Below are positions 6,513-15,385 of a DNA stretch of 64,000 nucleotides, piece by piece (position 1 is the first letter of the stretch; every line of letters starts with the position of its first letter). The notes under the pieces were generated by a model. It did not search any database. It saw only the letters and a list, made by a program, of their open reading frames with translations, and was not told where the DNA came from. Made by a program: the position numbers and the translations under genes. This DNA comes from Streptomyces sp. NRRL B-24085 (lineage in GTDB: Bacteria > Actinomycetota > Actinomycetes > Streptomycetales > Streptomycetaceae). The DNA lies in assembly GCF_001282115.1 (NCBI RefSeq), contig NZ_LJBR01000037.1, positions 1-64,000 on the forward strand, read 5' to 3'.

Positions 6513-8414
6513 TCACGCCACGATCAGCGTGATCGCCCCCGTGTAGGTGGTACCGGCGGCGATAGCTGTCTCGGTGCCGTCGACCGTCATGGCTACCGTC
6601 TTGCCGAGCGGTGCCTTGACGGCCGCGTCGGAGGCGAGGGTGAGGGAGGTCAGGTACGAGGTGCCGGTGACCGTCCAGGTCGAGCCGCCGCCCAGCTTGA
6701 CGATCGCGCCGTTGTTGACGGCGGCCTGGGCAGTGTTGGTGACGATGCCCAGCTCGTAGAAGATGGACGCGTCGATGCTGGAGACGCGGTGCTTGGCCCT
6801 CGTTGCCGAGATGACGCCCTCCACGGTGGAGTCGTCGAAGGTCAGCACCATGTTCTTGCCCTTGCGCAGGCCGTTGTAGAAGTCGCCCCTCAGTGCGATG
6901 GAGGTGAAGGTGGCGGCTCCGTCGGAGGGGTGGACGGCCGTGGTGTCGAAGGAGGAGTCCTTCGTCGGATCGTCGGTAGGCTCGGTGTAGACGCCGACGT
7001 TCAGCATCTTGCCGTCGACGTTGACCGGACCCGGGTCGTCCAGCTCGATCATCTGCAGGATGACCCCGTCGCGCGGGTTGAGCCGGGCGCCCTGGGAGCC
7101 GTCGACGGTGATGGCGGTCTGCTGGCTCTTGTTGAGGAACGTGGCCCGCTCGGAGTTGACGACGGTGCCGCCGTCCAGGGTGAGCGTCCCGGCGCCGAAG
7201 AACATGTAACCGAAGTGCCCGGAGTTCACGGTCGTGCTGCGCTCCGGGATGGCCGCCAGCTCGGCCGAGCCGAGGCCGAGTCCGAGCTCGGTGTTGAGCG
7301 CGGCGACGGCCTTCGCGGTGCTGTCGCCGTAGTGCACGACCGCCGCGGGGCCGGCGATGATGGTCGCGTAACTGCCCACGTCGAAGCGGGAGCCGAGGAC
7401 GCGGACGGTGGCGTCGCCGATGGCGTAGGTGCCGTAGCCGTACGCACCGGTGTTGCCGACGTGGCTGTTGATCGTGGTCAGCTTGAGCCCGCTGCCGCCC
7501 TCGACCGACAGGGCTCCCCATGTCTCCGAGAAGACGGTGGAGTTGATGTAGGTGGAGGTGCTGTTCTTGCCGATCAGGTTGGTGGCGCGGACGTTTCCGT
7601 CGAGTCCGAGCATCCACGGCACCGACTCCATGTACGGCGTCTCGACGGTGGCCTGGTAGTCGGCGGGGAGTTCGCCGTTGCGGCAGCGGATCGAGGAGTT
7701 CTTGACGACGACGGTGGCGCCGTCGTTGGAGATGACGCCGGTGCGCACCACGCCCTTGGTGCTGATGCGGGCGCCGTCCACGACGAGCTTGGTGGCGGAG
7801 CCGTCGCCGACGACCGCGGCGCCGTACCCGGCGAAGTCGCAACGTCCATTGCCGCTCAGGGAGATGGTCGGCCGATCCAGTGTGTAGGTGGCGTCCTGCA
7901 CGAACACGCCGTCGAAGCACTCGCCGGTCGAGGTGATCGACACGTTGCGGGCGGCGGAGTCGGTGAGCCGGCCGCCGAGCACCGCGGACAGGACGGACCT
8001 GTCGCGGTCGACGCCGTCGCCGCCGACGTACAGGGCCTGGCGGAAGGGGAAGGTGAGCGCCTCGTACGTCACCTCGTTGGCCTCGGCCACCGTGAGGACG
8101 ACGTCGCCGCGGTAGCTGCCCGGCTGGATGAGCGTGACGGTGCCGCCGGTCTCGGTCAGCAGCTGGCCGGTCTCCACGCCGTCCACGGTCATAGTGAGGC
8201 TGTGACCCTCCGGGGCGACGATCGTCCCGCCCTCCGCGATCGTCAGCCGGCTCACCCGGGTGGTCGCCGGGAGCTCGTACGCCTCTCCGGAGCCGACGGA
8301 GGTCTGGTTGCCGGTCGCCTTCGGTGCGGCGGTGGCGGAGGCGGCCGGGACCAGCAGGGTTCCTGCCGTTGCCGTGCCGGCGATCAGGAGGGAGCGTCGG
8401 GTGATCAGCGTCAT
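6513..8414 (-). CDS. Tat-exported right-handed beta-helix protein
   Basis: 633 residues from ATG 8414, preferred over the ATG 6 bases earlier because GGGAAGG then has normal spacing. N-terminus LITRRSLLIAGTATAG is a twin-arginine signal followed by AASATA-A cleavage. The mature part is a long series of short beta-strand repeats rich in Asn, Gly, Thr and Val (SRLTIAEGGTIVAPEGHS; LVVDGARISTKGVV; LTLDGGTVVNSERATFLNK), as in pectate-lyase-like or autotransporter-like beta-helices. No obvious catalytic cluster. Probably a secreted polysaccharide-active or surface protein; substrate unknown. Monocistronic. Confidence 0.8.
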   Translation of the reverse strand: MTLITRRSLLIAGTATAGTLLVPAASATAAPKATGNQTSVGSGEAYELPATTRVSRLTIAEGGTIVAPEGHSLTMTVDGVETGQLLTETGGTVTLIQPGSYRGDVVLTVAEANEVTYEALTFPFRQALYVGGDGVDRDRSVLSAVLGGRLTDSAARNVSITSTGECFDGVFVQDATYTLDRPTISLSGNGRCDFAGYGAAVVGDGSATKLVVDGARISTKGVVRTGVISNDGATVVVKNSSIRCRNGELPADYQATVETPYMESVPWMLGLDGNVRATNLIGKNSTSTYINSTVFSETWGALSVEGGSGLKLTTINSHVGNTGAYGYGTYAIGDATVRVLGSRFDVGSYATIIAGPAAVVHYGDSTAKAVAALNTELGLGLGSAELAAIPERSTTVNSGHFGYMFFGAGTLTLDGGTVVNSERATFLNKSQQTAITVDGSQGARLNPRDGVILQMIELDDPGPVNVDGKMLNVGVYTEPTDDPTKDSSFDTTAVHPSDGAATFTSIALRGDFYNGLRKGKNMVLTFDDSTVEGVISATRAKHRVSSIDASIFYELGIVTNTAQAAVNNGAIVKLGGGSTWTVTGTSYLTSLTLASDAAVKAPLGKTVAMTVDGTETAIAAGTTYTGAITLIVA

Positions 8415-8711
8415 TTTCATGCCTTCCCACGGTTCTGGTGCGTCGTGGCGCAGCGTGACGAGTCCGTCGTTGCGAGGGGGGCGACGACGGCTCGGAAAAG
8501 GGCACCTGGGGTGCGCATGAGGGAGTGAAGCAGCGTTCAGAAGCAGGGAATAGGCGCTGCGCACACCCATGCCGGAACCCGATGCCTGAGATCGGGCGGC
8601 TGGTTCCATGGCGGTCACATAGAGTGGTCACAGGGTGGTGACGGGCCCGCGCATGACGGCGAGGCGGGCGGCGCGTACGCCGTCCACCTCGCCGTTCGTG
8701 TTCCGTTGTGG

Positions 8712-9482
8712 TTACGCGGGTGCGATCATCCCCGCCGACAGGTCGATGTCGGCCCCGCACAGGCCGGGCATCGCCAGCATCGCCAGCAGGGCCCGGGCTA
8801 CCTCGTCCTCCTCGACGAGACGGCCGAGCGCGGCTCGGGAGGCGAAGTCGCGTTCAGCCTCCTCGACGGTGCAGCCGGTCAGTTCGGCCGTGAGCCGGAA
8901 GTTGCGGTCCATGCGCGGACCTCGCACCGGCCCCGGGGAGAGGGAGTTGACGGAGATTCCCAGCGGACCGACCTCCCCGGCCAGTGTCCGGGTGAGTCCC
9001 AGCAGCGCCATCTTGGAGGCGGTGTAGGGGGAGCGGTTGAGCAGCGGGCGTTTGCCGCTGACCGAGGCGACGTTGACGACGTCACCCCGGCCGGCCGCGA
9101 TCATCGGCGGCAGGAAGGCCCGGCACATGAGGTAGACACCGCGGACGTTGACCGCGAACACGTCGTCCCACTCGTCGGGTCCGATGTCGACGAGCGGCCG
9201 CACGGGGCCCGCGACACCGGCGTTGTTGACGAGCAACGAGACCTCCTCACCGGCCAGTTCGGCGGCGAGGCCGGCCACCGACGACGGATCGGAGACGTCG
9301 CACACCGCCGTGCGGGCCTCGCCGCCGTCCTTGGCCACCCGCTCCGCCGCGTCCGCGAGGGCCCGCTCGCCGCGGCCGACGAGGACGACCCGCGCGCCCG
9401 CGCCCGCCAGCGCCAGCGCGAAGGCCCGCCCGAGCGGTCCGCCGCCGCCGGTGACGAGCGCCGTACGGCCGACGAGGGTCAT
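8712..9482 (-). CDS. SDR oxidoreductase, last gene of left catabolic operon
   Basis: 256 residues. Motifs: TGGGGPLGRA (Rossmann), NNAG, Ser in VASVSGK and YTASK. C-terminus GLCGADIDLSAGMIAP matches FabG-like SDRs. Its ATG overlaps the TGA of the HisD-like gene (ATGA at 9479-9482), so it is translationally coupled as fourth gene of the minus operon. Likely a dehydrogenase acting on an alcohol or ketone intermediate of the pathway. Confidence 0.85.
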   Translation of the reverse strand: MTLVGRTALVTGGGGPLGRAFALALAGAGARVVLVGRGERALADAAERVAKDGGEARTAVCDVSDPSSVAGLAAELAGEEVSLLVNNAGVAGPVRPLVDIGPDEWDDVFAVNVRGVYLMCRAFLPPMIAAGRGDVVNVASVSGKRPLLNRSPYTASKMALLGLTRTLAGEVGPLGISVNSLSPGPVRGPRMDRNFRLTAELTGCTVEEAERDFASRAALGRLVEEDEVARALLAMLAMPGLCGADIDLSAGMIAPA

Positions 9483-10780
9483 GCGCGATTCCAGGGCAGT
9501 TCGTCCCCGGCGGCCCGCGCCGCCCGTACGTCACCGGAGCGCGCGTGTCCCTCGAACAGCTCGACCCGCGAGGCCCGTCCGCACACCCGGCCGAGCAGGG
9601 CCTGCGAGGCGGTGTCGGTGACCTCCTGGTAGGTCACCGTCTTGAGGTACTTTCCGACCCACAGACCGCCGGTGTAGCGGGCGGCGCCCCGGGTCGGCAA
9701 CACGTGGTTGGTACCGATCACCTTGTCGCCGAAGGACACACAGGTGCCCTCGCCGAGGAAGAGGGCCCCGTACTGGGTCATCCTCTCCAGCGCGAGCCGC
9801 GGCTCGGCGGTCAGCACCTCCACGTGCTCGAAGGCGAACTCGTCGGCCAGCGCGTACAGTTCGTCGACCGAGTCGACGACGTGGACCTGGCCGTGGTCGC
9901 GCCAGGCGGGCTGGGCGAAGTCGCGGGTCGGCATGCCGGGCAGCAGCCGCTCGACCTCGGCGACGGTGCGCTCGGCGACCTCGCGGGAGGTGGTGATCAG
10001 CACGGCCGGGGAGTCGGGGCCGTGTTCGGCCTGGGAGAGCAGGTCGACGGCGCAGACGAACGGGTCGGCCTGCTCGTCCGCCAGGACCAGGATCTCGGTG
10101 GGCCCGGCGAACAGGTCGATGCCGATCTCGCCGAACAGCTGCCGCTTGGCCTCGGCCACGTAGGCGTTGCCGGGGCCGGCGATCAGGTTGACCGGGCGCA
10201 TCGAGTCGGTGCCGACGGCCATGGCGGCGACTGCCTGTACCCCGCCGAGCAGCCAGATCTCGTCCGCGCCCGCCAGGTGCATGGCGGCGACGGTCGCGGC
10301 CGGGATCTCGCCGCGGATGGGCGGCGTGCAGGCGACCACGCGCGGCACCCCGGCCACCTTGGCGGTGACGATGGTCATGTGGGCGGAGGCGGTCAGCGGG
10401 TAGCGTCCGCCCGGGATGTAGGCGCCGGCGGCCTGGACGGGGATGTGCTTCTGTCCGAGCCGCACGCCCGGCAGGGTCTCCACCTCGAACTCCCGCAGGG
10501 AGTCGAGCTGGTGGCGGGCGAAGGAGCGCACCTGGTCCTGGACGAACCGGATGTCGTCGATGACCTGCTGGGGCACCGACGCGACGGTCTTCTCGACCTC
10601 CTCGTCGCTCAGCCGGAAGGAGCCGGGGCTCCAGTTGTCGAACTTCTCGGAGTACGCGCGCACGGCAGCGTCCCCGCGCTCGCGGATGTCCGCGATCACG
10701 CCGGCCACGGTCTCGCGGACCTGGTCGAGGGAGGCGGCGACCTGCGCCTTCGGCACGGCATGCTTCAGGATCTCTGCCAC
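9479..10780 (-). CDS. Histidinol-dehydrogenase-like (HpsN-type) dehydrogenase
   Basis: 433 residues with all HisD landmarks: GRYPLTASAHMTIVTAKVAG, GPGNAYVAEAKRQLFG, AGPTEILVLAD and the catalytic pair in FEHVEVLT. The C-terminal block GLWVGKYLKTVTYQEV is typical of catabolic HisD paralogues such as sulfopropanediol dehydrogenase HpsN rather than biosynthetic HisD. Such enzymes oxidise an alcohol via aldehyde to carboxylate with two NAD+. Context (dioxygenase, FAA hydrolase, SDR) argues for catabolism, not histidine synthesis. 28 bases separate it from the dioxygenase gene. Confidence 0.85.
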   Translation of the reverse strand: MAEILKHAVPKAQVAASLDQVRETVAGVIADIRERGDAAVRAYSEKFDNWSPGSFRLSDEEVEKTVASVPQQVIDDIRFVQDQVRSFARHQLDSLREFEVETLPGVRLGQKHIPVQAAGAYIPGGRYPLTASAHMTIVTAKVAGVPRVVACTPPIRGEIPAATVAAMHLAGADEIWLLGGVQAVAAMAVGTDSMRPVNLIAGPGNAYVAEAKRQLFGEIGIDLFAGPTEILVLADEQADPFVCAVDLLSQAEHGPDSPAVLITTSREVAERTVAEVERLLPGMPTRDFAQPAWRDHGQVHVVDSVDELYALADEFAFEHVEVLTAEPRLALERMTQYGALFLGEGTCVSFGDKVIGTNHVLPTRGAARYTGGLWVGKYLKTVTYQEVTDTASQALLGRVCGRASRVELFEGHARSGDVRAARAAGDELPWNRA

Positions 10781-10808
10781 AACTGCGGCCTTTCTGCGGG
10801 TGGGCGGA

Positions 10809-11744
10809 TCAGACGGGGGGCGCTTCGAAGAGCACGTCGGGGTCGTTGAACTGCTCCTTGGCGACCGATTCGCTCATCGGGTCGGCGGTGCCCCACTGGT
10901 CCTGGGTGAGCGGGTCGTCGACGTCGTGCCGGCCCGGGTGCCAAAGGTCCTCTTCGAGGACGGCGAGTTCGGTGGTGTACTCCACGGTGTTGCCGTGCGG
11001 GTCGTGGAAGTAGGAGAAGGTGTTGTCGCCGGCCAGGTGGCGGCCCGGCCCCCAGGTCAGCCGGGTCCCGGCGCGCAGCGCCCGGCCCGTGCCGCGCATG
11101 TACTCCTCCACCCCGCGCATCTCGAACGAGGCGTGGTGCAGGGAGACATGGGGTCCGCGGGCGATGGCGAAGGAGTGGTGCAGCGGGTTGCACCGCAGGA
11201 AGTACATGAGGTCACCCATGTGCGTGGAGTACAGGGTGTCGGTGAGCCGGAAGCCGAGGTGCTCGACGTAGAAGTCGCGCAGTGCCTCGGGATTCCGGGA
11301 GTTGACGACGCAGTGGGAGAGCCGTACCGGAACGGCCTCCCGTTCCTCGACCTTGCGGTGGGTGCGGGTGGCGACGTCCGCGGAGACTTCGACGACCCGG
11401 CCGTCCGGGTCGAAGAACCGCAGCCCGTAGCCGCCGCCGGGTGTCTCCAAGTCCTTGGGCTCGTGGACGAGTGGGACGCCGGCCCGGCCGAGCCGCAGCG
11501 CCAGCTCGTCCACCGCCGCCTGTGACACCGCCCCGAAGGCCACCAGGTCCATGCGCTTGCGCTGGTCCTCGCGGACGCGCACCACGTACTGCTCGGGGCT
11601 GCCCTCGGCGGCGAAGAAGGCGATCCCGCTGTCGTTCGCCACCTCCGTCAGGCCCCAGGTGGTGCCGAAGAAGGTCCGCTGCCGTTCGAAGTCCGGTACG
11701 GCCAGGTCGACATGGCGCAGGTGGGTGATGGGCTGGAAGCTCAT
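10809..11744 (-). CDS. Type I extradiol (VOC) ring-cleavage dioxygenase
   Basis: 311 residues with two tandem VOC modules (about 8-130 and 142-275), the architecture of 2,3-dihydroxybiphenyl and catechol 2,3-dioxygenases. The C-terminal module keeps candidate iron ligands: His in VRLSHCVVNS, His in HVSLHHASFEM and Glu in HGNTVEYTTEL, with the usual Tyr nearby. These enzymes use Fe(II) and O2 to open a catechol next to the diol. ATGA overlap with the upstream FAA hydrolase gene. This is the strongest indication that the cluster degrades an aromatic ring. Confidence 0.85.
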   Translation of the reverse strand: MSFQPITHLRHVDLAVPDFERQRTFFGTTWGLTEVANDSGIAFFAAEGSPEQYVVRVREDQRKRMDLVAFGAVSQAAVDELALRLGRAGVPLVHEPKDLETPGGGYGLRFFDPDGRVVEVSADVATRTHRKVEEREAVPVRLSHCVVNSRNPEALRDFYVEHLGFRLTDTLYSTHMGDLMYFLRCNPLHHSFAIARGPHVSLHHASFEMRGVEEYMRGTGRALRAGTRLTWGPGRHLAGDNTFSYFHDPHGNTVEYTTELAVLEEDLWHPGRHDVDDPLTQDQWGTADPMSESVAKEQFNDPDVLFEAPPV

Positions 11745-12703
11745 GCGTGGCTCCTGACGGTGTTGCGCTGGAGGCCCAGTCCGGTGATCTCCGCCTCCAG
11801 GACATCTCCCGGCGCGAGGAAGACGCCCCAGTGCGCGCCGTTGCCGGCCGGGGAGCCGGTCAGCAGCAGGTCACCCGGGAGCAGGGTGGTGGTCGTGGAG
11901 ACGTAGGCGATGAGCCGAGGGATGTCGAAGATCATGTCTTTGGTGGACTCGTCCTGCCGGACCACGCCGTTGTGGCGCAGGGTGATCCGCAGGTCGTTCG
12001 GGTCGCCGACGAAGGCGGCCGGGACGAGGAAGGGGCCGGTGGGCAGGAAGGTGTCGGCGTTCTTGGCGGTGAACCAGTCGGTGCCGATGGCTTTGAGGTC
12101 GGGTCGGTAGAGGCGGTCGCGGGTGGTGAGGTCGTTGCAGATGGTGTAGGCGGCCACGTGGCCCAGCGCCTCGTCGGCCGGGATGTCGCGGCCCGTCTTC
12201 CCGATGACCAGGGCGAGTTCGAGCTCCCAGTCGTGCTGCTCGCCGAGCGCCGGGAGCACGATGTCGTCGTAGGCGCCGCACATAGCGCGCGGTGAGCCGA
12301 GGAAGACGTAGGGGACGCCGTGGCGGATCCGTTCGTCCATCATCTTCTCGGCGTCCGCGCGGGCCTCCTCGGGGGTGGCGCCGTGCACGCTCTGCTTCTC
12401 GGCGGCGACCAGATCGACCACGTGCTTGCGGTAGTTGGCGCCGCTCTGCAGGATCTGGCCCGGCTCGATCGGGGGCAGCACGCGCAGCGCGGACAGGTCG
12501 TGCCAGGGGCCGTCGGCGGACCGGGCGAGCTCCTCCAGGCGGGGCAGCCAGGCGTCCCAGTCGGCCACCAGGGCGCGGGTGGAGGGCACATGGCCGGACA
12601 GGTCGCGCACGCGGGCGCCGGTGACCAGGCCCGGGAAGGGGCCGGCACCGGCACGGAACGTGCCGAGCGCGAACGGTCCGGCGTGGGGGAGTGGATCGGG
12701 CAC
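11741..12703 (-). CDS. Fumarylacetoacetate hydrolase family protein (first)
   Basis: 320 residues, lead gene of the minus operon. FAH-fold signatures: YRKHVVDL, the metal-binding E-x-E in DWELELALVIGK, and ICNDLTTRD, then TGSPAGNGAHWG near the C-terminus. Family members hydrolyse or decarboxylate 2-oxo/2-hydroxy-dienoic ring-cleavage products using Mg2+ or Mn2+. Directly coupled to the dioxygenase gene, so its substrate is probably the meta-cleavage product or the next intermediate. A paralogue lies in the opposing operon. Confidence 0.85.
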   Translation of the reverse strand: MPDPLPHAGPFALGTFRAGAGPFPGLVTGARVRDLSGHVPSTRALVADWDAWLPRLEELARSADGPWHDLSALRVLPPIEPGQILQSGANYRKHVVDLVAAEKQSVHGATPEEARADAEKMMDERIRHGVPYVFLGSPRAMCGAYDDIVLPALGEQHDWELELALVIGKTGRDIPADEALGHVAAYTICNDLTTRDRLYRPDLKAIGTDWFTAKNADTFLPTGPFLVPAAFVGDPNDLRITLRHNGVVRQDESTKDMIFDIPRLIAYVSTTTTLLPGDLLLTGSPAGNGAHWGVFLAPGDVLEAEITGLGLQRNTVRSHA

Positions 12704-12931
12704 GGGCGGCTCTCCTCGTACGGGTGGGTTCGCCTTCGACGCTAGGCATCCCGCACGGGCGGCGGAAATGGCCGTTCGCGATGCCTGCCATCACGGGCCC
12801 GCCCGGCCCTGAACTGGGCCTCCATCGCCGTACGGGATGGATGACGTCACCCTTGCCGATGACTCGATCCGTTGACCGTGCATCGACCGTCCACGCAGGC
12901 TCGGAGCACCCCACCACCCGAGGAGAGACAC
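12704..12931. promoter_or_regulatory. Divergent promoter of the two catabolic operons
   Basis: 228 bases between the FAA hydrolase start (minus) and the ABM gene start (plus). It must hold both promoters. A LysR-type box is listed separately. A longer inverted pair AGGCATC (12744-12750) / GATGCCT (12780-12786) is also present, suggesting more than one regulator contact. Confidence 0.55.
12822..12840. promoter_or_regulatory. Candidate LysR box in the divergent promoter
   Basis: CCATC-N9-GATGG dyad, fitting the T-N11-A rule and the ATC-N9-GAT form used by NodD-like regulators. The cluster's own LysR regulator (18835) belongs to that NodD-like branch. A second CAT-N11-ATG element lies before the SDR-VOC-MFS operon at 24763. 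Binding is inference. Confidence 0.45.
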
Positions 12932-13228
12932 GTGGTAGTCGAGCATGCCCTGCTGACCGTGGAGGCCGGCCGGGAAGAGGAGTTCCAGGAGGTCTTCGGC
13001 AAGGCACGGCAGGTGCTGGCCGAAGCCGACGGGTTCCACTGGTCGGAACTGCTGCGCTGTGCGGAGCGGCCCCGGACCTTTCTGCTGCTGGTCGGCTGGG
13101 AGTCGGTCGAGGCCCACACCGTCGGCTTCCGCGAGTCCGACCGCTTCGGCCGCTGGCGGGCCCTGGTCGGCCCGTTCTTCGCCGAGCCGCCGGCCGTCGA
13201 GCACTACCACGAAGTCAGCCCGCGCTGA
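12932..13228 (+). CDS. ABM-domain (antibiotic biosynthesis monooxygenase-like) protein
   Basis: 98 residues from GTG 12932 with GAGGAGAG 6 bases ahead. Single ferredoxin-like dimeric alpha/beta barrel: VVEHALLTVEAGREEEFQEV, a helix, LLLVGWESVEAHTVGFRESD and a C-terminal HYHEV. Members act as cofactor-free quinone-forming oxygenases or stabilise unstable intermediates. First gene of the plus operon, 31 bases before the flavin monooxygenase, so it probably assists the hydroxylated or quinone product. Confidence 0.8.
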   Translation: MVVEHALLTVEAGREEEFQEVFGKARQVLAEADGFHWSELLRCAERPRTFLLLVGWESVEAHTVGFRESDRFGRWRALVGPFFAEPPAVEHYHEVSPR

Positions 13229-13259
13229 CCCGTCCCTCCCTACGCCCCAAGGATCGCCC

Positions 13260-14384
13260 ATGCCCGTACAGAAGGTGCTCGTCGTCGGCGGCGGCATCAC
13301 CGGAAGTGTGCTCGCCCTCGCCCTTGCCCAACGCGGCGCCGACGTCGACCTCGTCGAGATCTCCCCCCAGTGGTTCGGTGTGGGCCACGGCATCACCATC
13401 CAGGGCAACGCGCTCAAGGCGCTGCGCTCGGTCGGCGTGCTGGAGCGGGTGCTGGAGCGGGCGGTGCCGTTCGACATCATGCGGCTGCGCCGCGCGGACG
13501 GCTCGCTGATCATGGAGCTGCCCACCCCGCACACCGGGGGCTCCGACCTGCCCTCGACGGCGGGAGCGCTCCGCTGCGACCTGCAGAGCGCGCTGTGCGA
13601 CGCCGTGTACGCGCACGGCGTACGGGTCCGGCTCGGACTGAGCGCCGAGCGGCTCGACCAGTCGCCCGGCCACGTCGACGTGACCTTCACCGACGGCTCC
13701 ACCGGCCGCTACGACCTGGTCGTGGGTGCCGACGGCATCAACTCGGCGATGCGGGCCCTGATCGGTTTCCCGCACCGGCCGCGCCCGGTCGGCATGTCGA
13801 TCTTCCGGGTGGTCGCCCAGCGCCCCGCCGAGATGGACTGCGCCGAGGTCTACTACGGCGGCCCGCGCTTCAAGGCCGGCTACAGCCCCATTTCCCCCGA
13901 CCAGTGCTACGCCTACCTCCTGGACGAGAACCTCGACGCCTCCCTGGTCGGCCCGCGCGCCCCGCTGTCGCTGATGCGCGAGCGTGGCGCCGGCTACGAC
14001 GGCATCTGGGGCAAGATCGTCGCCTCGCTGCCCGACGACACGGCGGTGGACTACCGCTGGATCGAGGCGGTTCTGGTCGACGAGGACTGGCACCGCGGCC
14101 GGGCGATCGTCGTCGGCGACGCGGCCCACGCCTGTCCGCCACTCATCGCGCAGGGCGCCGCGATGTGCATGGAGGACGCGGTGCTGCTGGCAGAGCTGGT
14201 CACCGGGGACGAGCCGCTGGAGCGGGCCCTCGGCCACTTCATGGCACGCCGGCTGCCGCGGGTGCGGATGGTGCTGGAGAACTCCCTGCAGCTCGCCGAG
14301 TGGGAGATCCATCCGGGCACGCCCGGCGCCGATCCCGCCCGGATCATGTCGGAGACCCTTGAGTCGCTGACGGCGGCCGCATGA
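13260..14384 (+). CDS. Class A FAD-dependent aromatic hydroxylase
   Basis: 374 residues from ATG 13260. N-terminal FAD motif VLVVGGGITGSVLALALA, middle DG motif YDLVVGADGINSAMR and second FAD motif GRAIVVGDAAHACPP are those of PHBH-like single-component NAD(P)H monooxygenases, which insert one oxygen ortho or para to an existing hydroxyl. Soluble, no export signal. Its TGA overlaps the next ATG (14381). It probably makes the catechol opened by the dioxygenase of the opposing operon. Confidence 0.85.
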   Translation: MPVQKVLVVGGGITGSVLALALAQRGADVDLVEISPQWFGVGHGITIQGNALKALRSVGVLERVLERAVPFDIMRLRRADGSLIMELPTPHTGGSDLPSTAGALRCDLQSALCDAVYAHGVRVRLGLSAERLDQSPGHVDVTFTDGSTGRYDLVVGADGINSAMRALIGFPHRPRPVGMSIFRVVAQRPAEMDCAEVYYGGPRFKAGYSPISPDQCYAYLLDENLDASLVGPRAPLSLMRERGAGYDGIWGKIVASLPDDTAVDYRWIEAVLVDEDWHRGRAIVVGDAAHACPPLIAQGAAMCMEDAVLLAELVTGDEPLERALGHFMARRLPRVRMVLENSLQLAEWEIHPGTPGADPARIMSETLESLTAAA

Positions 14385-15385
14385 ACACGCCGGTCGTCGA
14401 CTTCCACGGCCATCTGGCCGTCCCGGCCGCCGACGCGCTGGTCGCCGGCACACCGGGCCTCGCCGCCGAGCTGGCGGCGGAGCAGCGCGCCCACTCCTCC
14501 GCCTCGCTGGCCGCCAACCGCGCCCAACTCCAGTGTCTGGCAGGCAAGTTGACGAGCGTCGTGGAGCGTCTCGCCGACCTGGACGCGATGGGCGTGGACG
14601 CGCAGGTGGTCGGCCCGATGCCGATGCACCACTACTGGGCGGACCCCGGCCTGGCTGCCCACCTCGCCCGCAGGGTCAACGAGGCGGTCGCCGCGCACTG
14701 CGGTGCGGCCCCCGAGCGGCTGTACGGGCTGGGCACTGTCCCCCTCCAGCACCCGGACCTGGCCGTCGCCCTGCTGGACCGGGCGATCACCGAACTCGGC
14801 CTGTACGGCATCAGCGTGTCCACGAGCGTCGAGGGGCGGGAGCTGGCCGATCCGGCGCACGACGACGTCTGGCGCCGGGCCGAGGAGCTGGGCGCGGTGG
14901 TCTTCGTCCACCCCTGGGGCTGCTCCCTGGGCGAGCGGCTGGCGACCCGCTACCTCGGCAACACCGTCGGCCAGCCCGTGGAGACCACGGTCGCGCTCTC
15001 CCACCTGATTTTCACCGGGGTCCTCGACCGCTTCCCGCGGCTGAAGCTGGTGGCCGCGCACGGCGGCGGCTATCTGCCGACGTACATCGGACGCTCCGAC
15101 CACGCCTGGCGGGTGCGCGAGGACGCCCGCGGCTGCGCCGAGCCGCCGAGCACCTACCTGCGCCGGATGTGGTTCGACGCCCTCGTCTACACCCCGCGCG
15201 CCCTGCGTCACCTGGTCGAGGAGGTGGGCGCCGACCGGGTCGTGCTCGGCACCGACCACCCCTTCGACATGGGCGTCGACGACCCGCTGGTCCGCCTGGA
15301 CGCGGCCGGACTCGCGCCGGCCGACCGTGCCGCGATCGCCGGGGGCAACGCCCTTGACCTGCTGCTGAAAGGACGTACCCGATGA
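14381..15385 (+). CDS. ACMSD-like metal-dependent amidohydrolase/decarboxylase
   Basis: 334 residues. Metal ligands of the amidohydrolase fold are visible: H-x-H in VVDFHGHL (residues 9 and 11), His in VFVHPWG, His in AAHGGGYLP and Asp in GTDHPFDMG. This pattern matches ACMSD, gamma-resorcylate decarboxylase and related non-oxidative decarboxylases rather than ureases or deacylases. Likely removes a carboxylate from an aromatic acid or from a ring-cleavage semialdehyde. ATGA overlaps on both sides tie it into the operon. Confidence 0.85.
   Translation: MNTPVVDFHGHLAVPAADALVAGTPGLAAELAAEQRAHSSASLAANRAQLQCLAGKLTSVVERLADLDAMGVDAQVVGPMPMHHYWADPGLAAHLARRVNEAVAAHCGAAPERLYGLGTVPLQHPDLAVALLDRAITELGLYGISVSTSVEGRELADPAHDDVWRRAEELGAVVFVHPWGCSLGERLATRYLGNTVGQPVETTVALSHLIFTGVLDRFPRLKLVAAHGGGYLPTYIGRSDHAWRVREDARGCAEPPSTYLRRMWFDALVYTPRALRHLVEEVGADRVVLGTDHPFDMGVDDPLVRLDAAGLAPADRAAIAGGNALDLLLKGRTR

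Noticed and set aside
6789-8528. Long open frame (579 codons) on the plus strand opposite the beta-helix gene
   Set aside because: Val/Gly/Asp/Arg-rich antisense frame of a GC-rich gene; no ribosome site or domain, while the minus frame has a Tat signal and repeat pattern.
6472-8760. 762-codon minus frame overlapping the beta-helix gene
   Set aside because: Almost pure Arg/His/Pro/Gly composition; shifted shadow of the real frame.
10809-11744. Glyoxalase I or bleomycin-resistance protein instead of dioxygenase
   Set aside because: Two tandem modules, 311 residues and a complete His-His-Glu set in the second module fit type I extradiol dioxygenases better.
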